DNA from: Aldehydirespirator sp965261105
Lineage (GTDB): Bacteria > Actinomycetota > Acidimicrobiia > Acidimicrobiales > Aldehydirespiratoraceae
Direction of reading: 5' to 3'
DNA length: 64,000 bases
NCBI GenBank assembly: GCA_965261105.1
Contig: CBDHCM010000006.1
Span: 3,844,001 to 3,908,000 of the forward strand
A program made the position numbers and the translations under genes. Numbering within the stretch: position 1 is the stretch's first letter; each line of letters opens with the position of its first letter. This document shows, piece after piece, positions 42,746 through 51,254 of the stretch. The notes under the pieces are model-generated. The model worked only from the letters and a program-made list of their open reading frames with translations. It did no database searches and was not told where the DNA came from.

Positions 42746-44807
42746 GGGCCCCGAGCTCGGCCACGAGCATCAGCGCGTCGGCCGCGACCGCGGTGTGCGG
42801 CGTGACCATGAGGGGGTTGATCTCGACTTCGATGATGCTGTAATCGTCGCGCACCAGCGCGCCGAGCGCAGAGACCGCCTCGACCACGGCGTCGACAGCA
42901 CCAGCGGGACGGCCCCGATGACCGGAGAGGAGGGGCCATATCCGCAGGCTGCGCAGGGCGTCGAGGACGTCGCCGGCCGCCGCGGGCAGCAGCAGGCTGA
43001 CAGTGTCGTCGAGCAGCTCCGCAAGAGTGCCGCCCGCCCCGAGGGTCAGCAGCATCCCCACCGGGGGCGAGGACCGCACGCTCACCAGCAGCTCGGCGAC
43101 GGCGTCGGTGATGCAGGACTCGACCATCACGGTTCCGTCGCCGTCGACGGCCAGGCGCCGGGCGGTTGCGGCTACCGCCGCGGCGTCTTCGAGCCCGACC
43201 ACCACCCCGCCGGTCTCCGTCTTGTGAGCGGAGCCTGCGATCTTGACCACGACCGGATATCCGAGCCCGTCAGCTGCGGCCGCCGCCTCGTGGGGCGGCG
43301 CCAGCCGACCGGCGGGGACCGCGACACGCGCCGCGGCCAGACGCGCCTTGGCCTCGTGCTCCACCAGCACCCTCACGTCGCGGCCGCCACCGCGAGCCCC
43401 CGCCGGAGCCCAAGCGTCTCGCTCGGCAGAATGCCGACCCCAGGCGGCGGCTGCCTCAAGAGCGGACAGGGCGGTGTCGATGTCGCCGCATGCGGCCAGG
43501 CCCAGTTCGGCGGTCCGGGCGCGGGCGTCGGTTTGCAGGTTCTCCGCCAGCGAGGCCGTCACAACGCCGGGAGTGCCGCTGGCGTCGCAGGCCGCGGCGA
43601 AGGCCTGCAGGGTGGGCCACCAGCGTGACCGGTCGAGCCCCTCAGCGGGGAAGTCGAGCACTAGGAGTGCGGCGTCGAACGGTGCCGGACCGGCTTCGGT
43701 CGCACCGGCCGCGAGGGCGGCGCCGAAGCAGCCGGCCAGGCGGGCCTCGTCGCCCCAGATGAACGTGTGGTAGTCGAGCGGGTTGGTGACCGCGACCCGA
43801 CCGTCCAGAGCCGATGCCACTCTCGCGGCGTGAGCGGGTGCGAACGACGGGAAGCTCAGTTTGCGATCCTGGCTGCGATCAGCGATCAGCGCCGCCTCGC
43901 CGCCCGAGCAGCTCAACGACACCAGCCGGCTGCCCCGCAGGGGTCCGAGGACGCACAGTACGGACAGCGTGTCGAGCAGCTCGGGCATGGTTTGCACCCG
44001 CCGGATGCCCAGTCGACTGAACAGCGCGTCGTAGGCGGCGTCGTCGCCCACCAGCGAGGCGGTGTGGGTCACCGCAATGGCACCGGAGGACTCCGAGGCC
44101 CCCAGCTTGAGCACCACCACCGGCAGACCTCTGCAACGAGCCACAGCCGCGGCCGCAACGAAGCGCTCGACGTCGTCCAACCCCTCGATGCACAGACCCA
44201 CTCCGGTGGCTGCTTCGTCGGCGACCACTGCCTCGAAGGCTTCTGAGACGCCCACATCGGCCTGGTTCCCCAGCGTCATCACCCAGGCGACATCGAGGCC
44301 TCGGCGCTGCATGGTGAGGTTCACTGCGATGTTGCCGCTCTGGCTCAGCAGCGCGATGCCGCGGTCGCAGCGAGCCAGGCCGTGCACGTCGGGCCACAGC
44401 GCCGCGCCGGTCGGAGCCGACAGCATCCCGTAGCAGTTGGGACCCACCACGGGCATTCCGGCGGCGGCGGCCACCAACTCCGCTTGAAGGGCCGCTCCGG
44501 CTTCGCCGGTCTCGGCGAAGCCCGATGCGTGGCACACCGCGGCGCCGGTGCCCGCGGCAGCCAGCCGGCTCACCACCTCGACGGACGCGCGGCGGTCCAC
44601 CCCCACGAAGGCGGCGTCGACGCCGGCCGGCAGCTCCCCCACCGAGGCGACAGTGGGCAGGCCGCCCAGCTCCCGGCGGGGATTGACGGCCCACATGTCC
44701 CCCGAGAAGCCGAACGCGCGGCAGGCGCCGATAGCCAACTCGGCGGCCGCTCCCCCGATGAAGGCCAGCGACCGCGGCCTCAACAGCCGATCGAGCCGAC
44801 TCGTCAT
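42738..44807 (-). CDS. NDP-forming acyl-CoA synthetase
   Basis: A 689-residue fused alpha/beta protein. The N-terminal CoA-binding domain has LLRPRSLAFIGGAAAE and VVGPNCYGMLSAP; the ligase domain has LLSQSGNIAVNL and the probable phospho-His in IAVTHTASLVGDD. The C-terminal ATP-grasp_5 domain has LGYPVVVKIAGSAHKTETGGV and IEVEINPLMV. It makes acyl-CoA from an acid, CoA and ATP/GTP with release of NDP. In this operon the substrate may be gamma-butyrobetaine, crotonobetaine or carnitine, in place of CaiC-type AMP-forming ligase. The start is ATG 44807; the longer in-frame region upstream is antisense shadow of the dehydrogenase. Confidence 0.88.
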   Translation of the reverse strand: MTSRLDRLLRPRSLAFIGGAAAELAIGACRAFGFSGDMWAVNPRRELGGLPTVASVGELPAGVDAAFVGVDRRASVEVVSRLAAAGTGAAVCHASGFAETGEAGAALQAELVAAAAGMPVVGPNCYGMLSAPTGAALWPDVHGLARCDRGIALLSQSGNIAVNLTMQRRGLDVAWVMTLGNQADVGVSEAFEAVVADEAATGVGLCIEGLDDVERFVAAAAVARCRGLPVVVLKLGASESSGAIAVTHTASLVGDDAAYDALFSRLGIRRVQTMPELLDTLSVLCVLGPLRGSRLVSLSCSGGEAALIADRSQDRKLSFPSFAPAHAARVASALDGRVAVTNPLDYHTFIWGDEARLAGCFGAALAAGATEAGPAPFDAALLVLDFPAEGLDRSRWWPTLQAFAAACDASGTPGVVTASLAENLQTDARARTAELGLAACGDIDTALSALEAAAAWGRHSAERDAWAPAGARGGGRDVRVLVEHEAKARLAAARVAVPAGRLAPPHEAAAAADGLGYPVVVKIAGSAHKTETGGVVVGLEDAAAVAATARRLAVDGDGTVMVESCITDAVAELLVSVRSSPPVGMLLTLGAGGTLAELLDDTVSLLLPAAAGDVLDALRSLRIWPLLSGHRGRPAGAVDAVVEAVSALGALVRDDYSIIEVEINPLMVTPHTAVAADALMLVAELGAHG

Positions 44808-44854
44808 AGCACCAACCTGCTCACAGTCGCGCAGCCTGCCGTCGTCACCGCAAA

Positions 44855-46015
44855 TCAGCAGCCGAGGGGCCGCAGCATGTCCCGCGACACGATGTGGCGC
44901 TGGATCTCGCTGGTGCCGTCCCAGATGCGATCGACGCGGGCGTCTCGCCAGATGCGCTCCAGCGGCAGCTCGTCCATCAGCCCCATCCCGCCGAGGATCT
45001 GGATGGCCTCGTCCGACACGAACTGCAGCATCTCGGTGGCCGACAGCTTGGCCATGGCCGCGTCGGCGTCGGTCATCTCGCCCCGCGCCGACAGCCACGC
45101 GGCCCGGCAGGTCGTCAGCTCAGCCTGCAGCAGGCGGGTCCGCATGTCGGCCAGCTTGAACGACACCCCCTGGAACCTCCCGATCTTCTGCCCGAACTGC
45201 TCGCGGGTGGCGGCCCAGTCGAGGGCTACCGACAGGGCCCGGTCGGCCCGCCCCAGGCACACCGCCGCCACCTGCAGGCGGGTGCTGCCCAGCCACTCGT
45301 TGGCCACGTCGAAGCCCCGGTGCTCTGTGCCGAGCAGGTTGGCGGCAGGCACCCGAGCATCGTCGAAGTTGAGGATGAAGTTGTGGTAGCCCCGGTTCGA
45401 GACACAGTTGTAGCCCGGCACGCACTCAAGGCCGGCGGTGTCGAAGTCCACCAGCAGCGACGAGATCATCTTGCGGGGTCCCCGGCTTGTTTCCTCCACT
45501 CCGGTGGCGGCGAACAGGATCACGTAGTCGGCGAGGTCGGCGTGGCTGATGAAGTGCTTGGTGCCGTTCACGAGGAAGTCGTCCCCCCGGCGCTCGGCCC
45601 GGCAGGACATGCCGCGCAGATCGGAGCCGGCGTCGGGCTCGCTCATGGCGAGGCACTCCACCCGCTCGCCCCGCACCGTGGGCAGCAGGTACTCCCCGAC
45701 CTGGTCTCCGGTGCAGGCCCGCAGGATGTTGGACGGGCGGGCCACTATGTACTGGAGGGCGTAGGAGGTCCACCCGAACGCCCGCTCGGCCATGGCCAGG
45801 GTCAGGTCGTCGAGGCCGCCCCCGTCGAGCTCGACGGGCATGTTGGCCGCGTAGAGGCCCGCGTCGATGGCCTTGCTGCGGATCTCGTCCACCAGCTCGG
45901 GCCGCACCTGTCCGGTGCGCTCCACGTCGTCCTCGTGGGGAACGAGCTCGCGCTCGGTGAAGGCCCGCACGGTGTCGACCACCATTTGCTGGGAGTCGTC
46001 GATCGAGAAGTCCAA
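44855..46015 (-). CDS. Acyl-CoA dehydrogenase, possibly for gamma-butyrobetainyl-CoA
   Basis: A 386-residue FAD enzyme with TTG start after AAGGAGG. FAD-binding elements are CLAMSEPDAGSDLRGM and TKHFISHADLADYVILFA; REQFGQKIGRFQGVSFKLADM and IQILGGMGLMDELPLERIWR form the C-terminal domain. The family's catalytic base is Glu in YEGTS; here the motif is IWDGTSEIQRH, so the residue is Asp. This may alter the reaction or place the base elsewhere. By position it would convert gamma-butyrobetainyl-CoA to crotonobetainyl-CoA (a CaiA-like role), then CaiD would hydrate the product. Confidence 0.86.
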   Translation of the reverse strand: MDFSIDDSQQMVVDTVRAFTERELVPHEDDVERTGQVRPELVDEIRSKAIDAGLYAANMPVELDGGGLDDLTLAMAERAFGWTSYALQYIVARPSNILRACTGDQVGEYLLPTVRGERVECLAMSEPDAGSDLRGMSCRAERRGDDFLVNGTKHFISHADLADYVILFAATGVEETSRGPRKMISSLLVDFDTAGLECVPGYNCVSNRGYHNFILNFDDARVPAANLLGTEHRGFDVANEWLGSTRLQVAAVCLGRADRALSVALDWAATREQFGQKIGRFQGVSFKLADMRTRLLQAELTTCRAAWLSARGEMTDADAAMAKLSATEMLQFVSDEAIQILGGMGLMDELPLERIWRDARVDRIWDGTSEIQRHIVSRDMLRPLGC

Positions 46016-46039
46016 AACTGCCTCCTTGTGTGCTGAGTC

Positions 46040-47551
46040 CTAGGGGCGGGAGCCGATGCCCATGCGGCTGCCGGCCTGCGGCGGCACCGGCGCGGCGGCG
46101 TGGGCTGCGGTTACCGCGGCCACCGCGGCTGCCGGGCCCGAAGTCAGCGGCGTGCTGCGCCCGGCCGCGATGTCCACATGGACGAGCATCTGCTCGCCGG
46201 TGCACAGCAGCTCGCCGCCGCCACCCGTTCGACCCGCGCCGCCCCGGTACATCGTGTGGAAGATGTGCAGCCGCTTGGCGTCGCTGCCCAGCACCTGGGT
46301 GGTCACCCGCAGCGGCTCGCCCAGAGAGGCCTCCCGCAGGTGGCTGAGGTGGGTCTCGACCGTGTAGTAGGAGTGGCCGCCGGCCCGGTAGGCCTCGTCG
46401 ATCCCCACGTATCGGAACAGCGTGTCCGATGCCCATCCGAAGGCGGTGAGGAAGGCCCACTCGGTCATGTGGCCGTTGTAGTCCACCCAGTCGGGCTCCA
46501 CGACCGCCGAGTACAGCTCCAGTGGGGCCGCGATCTCGGCGCCCGGCACCCACGGCTCGGCCGCGGCCGCGGCCCCGGCGGCCAGGATGCGGGCCTCCCG
46601 CTCGGCCATCAGGCGCCCGGCGCCGATCCCGCTGGGCCGCAGGGCGCGCATCACCGCCAGCAGGCAGTCGTCCCGCCGGCGCTCAAGCTCGGCGATGGAC
46701 CGACCCCCGGCCTGGTCCTCGCAGCCCTCGGCCATCGCCTCGATCAGGTCCGCGGTGAGCTCGGGGGCCTGGAGCCGGGTCCACGGCAGCTTCAGCGCGG
46801 GTCCGAACTGGCCCAGCATGTGGCGCATGCCTCCCTCACCGCCGGCCAGGTGGAACGTGAGATTGGTGCCCATGGCCGCCCAGCGCAGGCCCGGGCCGTA
46901 GGTGATCGAGTCGTCCAGTTCGGCGGTGGTGGCAACGCCGTCGTTGACCAGGTGCAGGTTCTCGCGCCACAGGGCCTCCTGGAGGCGGTCCGAGAGGTAT
47001 CCCTCGATCTCGTTGCGCACCACCAGCGGGTGCATCACCAGATCGTCGTAGTGGGCCACGGCCGCCTCCACGGCTTGCTCGCTGGTGGCCTCTCCGGGAA
47101 CCACCTCCACTAGGGGCAGCAAGTACACGGGGTTGAACGGATGCCCGATCAGGAGCCGCTCAGGATGGCGCAGACCCTCGGCCAGGCGGCTGGGCAGGAG
47201 GCCCGACGAGCTGCTGGCAATCACCGTCGTTGGCTTGGCCGCGTCGTCCAGGCGGCACAGCAGCGAGCGCTTGAGCGCCTCGTTCTCCGGGGTGCTCTCC
47301 TGCACCCAGTCGGCGCAGGCGGCAACCTCTTCTGGGCTGTCAGCCCAGCGCAGTTGAGTGGGATCGGCGCCAGGGAACAACCCCAAGCGGGTGGCGGATG
47401 GCCAGGCCCGCTCGACGGCAGCCCGGAGGCGCTCCTCGGCCCCGTCGGCGGGATCCCAGGCGACCACGCCACAGCCCCGGGCCAGCGCGCGCACAGCCCA
47501 ACCGCTGCCGATCACTCCCGTTCCCGCCAGCCCGATAGTCCTCGCTGTCAC
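46040..47551 (-). CDS. L-carnitine dehydrogenase fused to a betainyl-CoA thioesterase domain
   Basis: A 503-residue fusion from GTG 47551 with GGGAGG five nt upstream. Residues 1-320 are a 3-hydroxyacyl-CoA-dehydrogenase-like NAD enzyme (GLAGTGVIGSGWAVRALARG, VIASSSSGLLPSRL, GHPFNPVYLLPLVEVVPG, GLRWAAMGTNLTFHLAGGEGG), the form typical of L-carnitine dehydrogenase. Residues 345-480 are a hot-dog thioesterase (VEPDWVDYNGHMTEWAFL, YTVETHLSHLREASLGEPL). Such fusions oxidise carnitine to 3-dehydrocarnitine and hydrolyse betainyl-CoA to glycine betaine. The 3-keto-acid cleavage enzyme that links both steps is not in the window. First gene of the operon. Confidence 0.9.
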   Translation of the reverse strand: MTARTIGLAGTGVIGSGWAVRALARGCGVVAWDPADGAEERLRAAVERAWPSATRLGLFPGADPTQLRWADSPEEVAACADWVQESTPENEALKRSLLCRLDDAAKPTTVIASSSSGLLPSRLAEGLRHPERLLIGHPFNPVYLLPLVEVVPGEATSEQAVEAAVAHYDDLVMHPLVVRNEIEGYLSDRLQEALWRENLHLVNDGVATTAELDDSITYGPGLRWAAMGTNLTFHLAGGEGGMRHMLGQFGPALKLPWTRLQAPELTADLIEAMAEGCEDQAGGRSIAELERRRDDCLLAVMRALRPSGIGAGRLMAEREARILAAGAAAAAEPWVPGAEIAAPLELYSAVVEPDWVDYNGHMTEWAFLTAFGWASDTLFRYVGIDEAYRAGGHSYYTVETHLSHLREASLGEPLRVTTQVLGSDAKRLHIFHTMYRGGAGRTGGGGELLCTGEQMLVHVDIAAGRSTPLTSGPAAAVAAVTAAHAAAPVPPQAGSRMGIGSRP

Positions 47552-47658
47552 CGCGCCTCCCTGCGGAGCACTCCACTCCGGGCCGCAGTATCGCACCGCA
47601 GGCCCGGCGCGGGAAGCTATACGAGAGCCGGCCCAATATCGCCCCGCGACCGCGTCGG

Positions 47659-48780
47659 CTATGAGCCGACGGACCACACGAGAACGTTGAAGGCGCCCAT
47701 GCCGGCCGGATCCAGCAGGGCTTCGGCCTCGCTGGTCCGGCTGCGGGCTCGCAGGGCGGCGAGGTCGCCGACGCTGGCCCGTTCGCTCCACGAGGCCCGG
47801 CCCTCTACCACCAGCTCGTCGATGCCATGGGCCCGCAGGAAGTCGGCCTGGGGGCACACGCGGGCGCGGTGGTCGGCCTGCACTTGGTCCAGGGCGACAT
47901 CGGTTGTGATGTCGCATGACCCCGGATCAGCCAACCACCGGGAGCCGCCGTCGTGGTCCCGATGGGTGCGCAGCCAGCCCAATCCGGCCGCAGCATCCTC
48001 CGCCGGGCCGGCCCGCCCTGCCAGTACGTCGGTGGCCGCGCCGTAGTCGAAGGCGACGATCCGGCCCGCGCCGAACAGCCGGTGGGCCTCAGCCACCCAG
48101 CGGCGAGCAACTCGCTGGACCGGCACTCGCGCGCCCATCGCGGCCTGGGGCAGACCAGCGACAAGCTCCACAGACGCAGGCATCGCCATCAGCGAGAAGG
48201 ACCCCTTTGCAGCATCGTCGACGGTGACGCTCAGCTCCTCCCAGCCACCGGCAGTGCGACGAACCACATCGAAGGGAAGGTTGTCCAGCAGCTCGTTGGC
48301 CACCACCAAGCCCGCGGGCGCACCCTGCGGCAACGCAACCGACGCTCGGGCCACGCTCGTGACCATCCGATGGCGGGGATGCAGAGCGCGCTGGGCCGGG
48401 GACACGTCCACCAGCACCAGCCGCAGCGCGCCCGCAGCCATGCAGCCGGGCTCTGCGGCCAGCACCGCGCGGGCCAGCGTCCCCGGGCCCGCCCCCCAGT
48501 CGACCATCGTGAACGGATCGGGCTCGCCCAGTTCCTCCCACCATGCGTCCAGGGCCCGGGCCAGGACTGCGCCAAACAGCGGCCCGATCTCCGGCGCGGT
48601 CAGGAAATGGCCCGAACGGCCCCCGGCGCGCCCCCCGCCGGGCCTCATATAGAAGCCGCCGTCGCCGTCGTACAGGCAGGCCTCCACAAACTCCGACACC
48701 GGGATCGGTCCCCGCTCCTCGATCCGGCGAGCGATCCGCTCCCTCAGCCCCTCATCTGCTCGCTGGTTCACGATGAACAC
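47659..48780 (-). CDS. MidA/NDUFAF7-type SAM-dependent methyltransferase
   Basis: A 373-residue DUF185 protein. The SAM-binding loop is MVDWGAGPGTLARAVLAA, with LRLVLVDVSPAQRALH and LVVANELLDNLPFDVVRR, the conserved NExxDxxP motif. IVAFDYGA is another family strand. The eukaryotic member NDUFAF7 methylates an arginine of the NuoD homologue NDUFS2 in complex I. Here the gene lies about 1 kb from the nuo operon, consistent with a similar role. The start GTG 48780 has no ribosome site, and a TATCAT box sits 9 nt before it, so the mRNA may be leaderless. Confidence 0.82.
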   Translation of the reverse strand: MFIVNQRADEGLRERIARRIEERGPIPVSEFVEACLYDGDGGFYMRPGGGRAGGRSGHFLTAPEIGPLFGAVLARALDAWWEELGEPDPFTMVDWGAGPGTLARAVLAAEPGCMAAGALRLVLVDVSPAQRALHPRHRMVTSVARASVALPQGAPAGLVVANELLDNLPFDVVRRTAGGWEELSVTVDDAAKGSFSLMAMPASVELVAGLPQAAMGARVPVQRVARRWVAEAHRLFGAGRIVAFDYGAATDVLAGRAGPAEDAAAGLGWLRTHRDHDGGSRWLADPGSCDITTDVALDQVQADHRARVCPQADFLRAHGIDELVVEGRASWSERASVGDLAALRARSRTSEAEALLDPAGMGAFNVLVWSVGS

Positions 48781-48888
48781 GGGATTAGCATGATATTGCT
48801 GATAATTCTATATTGGATCCTAGACTCTCTGGCGTGCAAGTCACGGTAGCTCCGGGCCGGCGACGCGATCGCGGTTTGCCAGCGTATT

Positions 48889-48906
48889 CATATGGGTTAC
48901 CATATG
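48889..48906. promoter_or_regulatory. Palindromic operator of the mazEF pair
   Basis: A perfect inverted repeat CATATGG-GTTA-CCATATG ends four nt before the mazE ATG. Ribbon-helix-helix antitoxins bind such sites with their toxin to repress their own operon. It also covers the expected ribosome binding position. Confidence 0.75.
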
Positions 48907-48910
48907 TCCC

Positions 48911-49156
48911 ATGGCTCGTCGAGAAGTGCTCGTGCAGCTCGATGACGAGCTGGTCGGCCAACTCGACGAGATCGCGCGAGTTCGGAGCACCAGCCGCTCG
49001 GCACTGCTACGAGAGGGGGCACGGGCGGTGATCGACGCCGATGAGCGGATGGCCGCCGACCGGCGCCTTGTCGACGCGTACCGCCGCCTGCCCGAAGATC
49101 CAGCGCTCATCGAGTCCGCCGTCCGCCTCGCCGCCCGCACAGTTCCGGAGTGGTAG
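48911..49156 (+). CDS. MazE-like ribbon-helix-helix antitoxin
   Basis: An 81-residue protein whose first 45 residues are a ribbon-helix-helix DNA-binding domain (REVLVQLDDELVGQLDEIARVRSTSRSALLREGARAVI, with strand VLVQLDD and helix turn STSRSALL). The tail should wrap and neutralise MazF. A perfect palindrome before its start fits autoregulation. The C-terminal 11 codons and stop are repeated 72 nt later. It is the first gene of the pair, as usual for mycobacterial-type MazEF. Confidence 0.85.
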   Translation: MARREVLVQLDDELVGQLDEIARVRSTSRSALLREGARAVIDADERMAADRRLVDAYRRLPEDPALIESAVRLAARTVPEW

Positions 49157-49229
49157 CAGTTGCTTGCCGGCAGAACCGCCGCGGAGAGGCTCGTCCGCCT
49201 CGCCGCCCGCACAGTTCCGGAGTGGTAGC
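49120..49229. repeat. 38-bp direct repeat at 72-bp spacing at the mazE-mazF junction
   Basis: Identical 38-bp copies lie at 49120-49157 and 49192-49229, separated by 34 unrelated bases. Each contains the mazE 3' end, TAG stop and the overlapping mazF GTG (GTGGTAG). Period 72 is a multiple of 3. Confidence 0.95.
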
Positions 49230-49545
49230 CCGAGGTGAGATCTACTGGGCCGATCTCGGCCCGCCAGCCGGGAGGCGGCCGGTATGCGTGCTCACCAGGG
49301 ACGCCGCCGCGGGCGTGCGACCGTCCGTCACCTGCGCGCCCATCACACGCACCGTGCGAGATATCGACTCCGAAGTCGACGTCGGCTCCGATCAGGGTCT
49401 CGGCGAGCGATGCGTCATCAACTGCGACAACATCGTGGCCGTCCCCAAACGGAGCCTGGACCGCAGCCCTGCGGGCCAACTCGACGAGCTGAAGCGAGCT
49501 GAACTCGACCGAGCGCTGCGTTACGCCCTCGACATCGGCTACTGA
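49222..49545 (+). CDS. MazF/PemK-family endoribonuclease toxin
   Basis: A 107-residue MazF-fold protein: VARGEIYWADLGPPAGRRPVCVLTRD (key residues G, W and RP), APITRT and CDNIVAVPKRSL are the family strands. It should cut mRNA at short sequences. The ancestral start is GTG 49222, overlapping the second copy of the mazE end. The GTG at 49150 in the first copy is also in frame and would add 24 residues; that start is the one overlapping the actual mazE stop, so either or both may be used. Confidence 0.87.
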   Translation: MVARGEIYWADLGPPAGRRPVCVLTRDAAAGVRPSVTCAPITRTVRDIDSEVDVGSDQGLGERCVINCDNIVAVPKRSLDRSPAGQLDELKRAELDRALRYALDIGY

Positions 49546-49717
49546 GCGGGCCGTCAAGAGAATCATGGCTGCTGGACAATGTGATCTTGACATCGTCATC
49601 AGTTGGAGTCCACAAGGCTGCTTCCGCTAGACCCGCTGCGACATCTACTGAAGCCAGATCAGCTTTCGAGGAACTTGCATCCAAGCGGCATGGTCACGCC
49701 ATCGCCTCCGGCACACC

Positions 49718-51247
49718 TCAGCCGGCCAGGGCGGCTACCAGGCTTACGTCGGTGAAGTGGCCCACCCATTGGGGGAGGATGCCGAAGGCGAGGGTGACCG
49801 CGCCGGTCAGGATCAGGGCGGCCGAGACCGAGGTGGGGATCTTGATGGGCGACGTCGTGTCGAAGTCCGCTTCGGTTGGCGGGGTCTCCACCCACATGTA
49901 GGAGGTGATGCGGGCGTAGTAGTAGAGCGCGATCACCGAGTTGACCGCCACGATCACGCCCAGGGCCACGCCCCAGGCGGTGCCGGGCGACAGCAGAGCC
50001 AGGACGATCTCGAACTTGGCGAACCAGCCGCCCAGCGGCGGGATGCCGGCCAGGGCCATCAAGAAGACGGTCATGGCGACGGCGAGGCCGGGCGAGTAGC
50101 GGAACAGGCCCTTGTAGGTGCCGATCTCGGCCGAGGCCGTGCGGCGGGCCACCGCGATGACCACCGCGAACGCCCCCAGGTTCATGGCCGCGTAGATGGC
50201 CAGGTACGTCACCACCGCCGACAGGGCGTCGTCAGCGGTAGCCAGCGACTCGCCCGCCACCGCCAGCGGGGCCAGCATGTAGCCGGCCTGGGCCACCCCC
50301 GAATAGGCCAGCAGCCGCACCAGGTTGGTTTGGCGCAGCGCCATCAGGTTGCCGCCGAACATCGACGCGGCGGCCAGAACCCACATCAGCGGCTGGTACA
50401 CGTCGGCACGGCCCCAGAAGCCCACGAACACCAGCGACAGAAGGGCCACGAACCCGGCCGCCTTCGAGGCCACCGACAAGAACGCGGTCACCGGCGTGGG
50501 CGCGCCCTCGTAGGTGTCGGGCGCCCAGGTGTGGAACGGGAACGCCGACACCTTGAACCCGAAGCCGACCACCACGAAGATCACGCCCAGGGTCACCACC
50601 GCCGGCGGCGCCCCGCCCTCCGAAACCGCCGCGTTTATGTCGGCGAGCATGGTCGAGCCGGTCGCCCCGTACAGCAGCGACATGCCGTAGAGCAGCACCG
50701 CGGACGCGAACACCCCCATCAGGTAGTACTTGAGTCCGGCCTCATTGCTGCGCAGGTCCCGCTTACGCCACGTGGCCATCATGTAGGCCGGGATCGAGAG
50801 CAGCTCCAGGGCCACGAAGATGGTCACCAGGTCCCGCGCCGAGGCCATGACCACCATGCCCAGCACCGCCGACAGCAGCATCTGGTAGTACTCGTTCTCC
50901 CAGTAGTCGCCCTCAGCGATGTAGTTGGTGGACAGCAGCACCACCACATATCCGGCCAGCAGGAACACGGCCTTCATCACCAGCGCGTAGTCGTCGACCA
51001 CATATGCGCCCCAGAACGTGGAGCGGTCGGCGCCGTCCCAGGCCAGCGTCAGCACCGGCACCATCGACGCCAGCAGCCCGAAGGACGCCAGCGCGGATAC
51101 CACCGCCCGGCCCCTCTCCAGCCAGACGATGTCGACCAGCGTCAGCAGCGCCCCGAAGCCGAGAAGGGTCAGCTCGGGCGCGACCGCATGCCAGTCGATG
51201 GGCGGCCGCTCGAAGGCGGCTGCCAGCACCGAGGCCGAGCCCAGCAT
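49718..51247 (-). CDS. nuoN: NADH-quinone oxidoreductase subunit N
   Basis: A 509-residue antiporter-like subunit of complex I with about 14 membrane helices. Key segments are LEWSIPAYMMATWRK-like LLSIPAYMMATWRKRD, KYYLMGVFASAVLLYGMSLLYG, FKVSAFPFHTWAPDTYEGAPTPVTAFLSV (carrying the conserved Lys and HxWxPDxYEGAP) and AGIPPLGGWFAKFEIV. It belongs to the proton-pumping arm. It starts 7 nt after nuoM and is the last gene of the operon. Confidence 0.96.
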   Translation of the reverse strand: MLGSASVLAAAFERPPIDWHAVAPELTLLGFGALLTLVDIVWLERGRAVVSALASFGLLASMVPVLTLAWDGADRSTFWGAYVVDDYALVMKAVFLLAGYVVVLLSTNYIAEGDYWENEYYQMLLSAVLGMVVMASARDLVTIFVALELLSIPAYMMATWRKRDLRSNEAGLKYYLMGVFASAVLLYGMSLLYGATGSTMLADINAAVSEGGAPPAVVTLGVIFVVVGFGFKVSAFPFHTWAPDTYEGAPTPVTAFLSVASKAAGFVALLSLVFVGFWGRADVYQPLMWVLAAASMFGGNLMALRQTNLVRLLAYSGVAQAGYMLAPLAVAGESLATADDALSAVVTYLAIYAAMNLGAFAVVIAVARRTASAEIGTYKGLFRYSPGLAVAMTVFLMALAGIPPLGGWFAKFEIVLALLSPGTAWGVALGVIVAVNSVIALYYYARITSYMWVETPPTEADFDTTSPIKIPTSVSAALILTGAVTLAFGILPQWVGHFTDVSLVAALAG

Positions 51248-51254
51248 CAGGACT

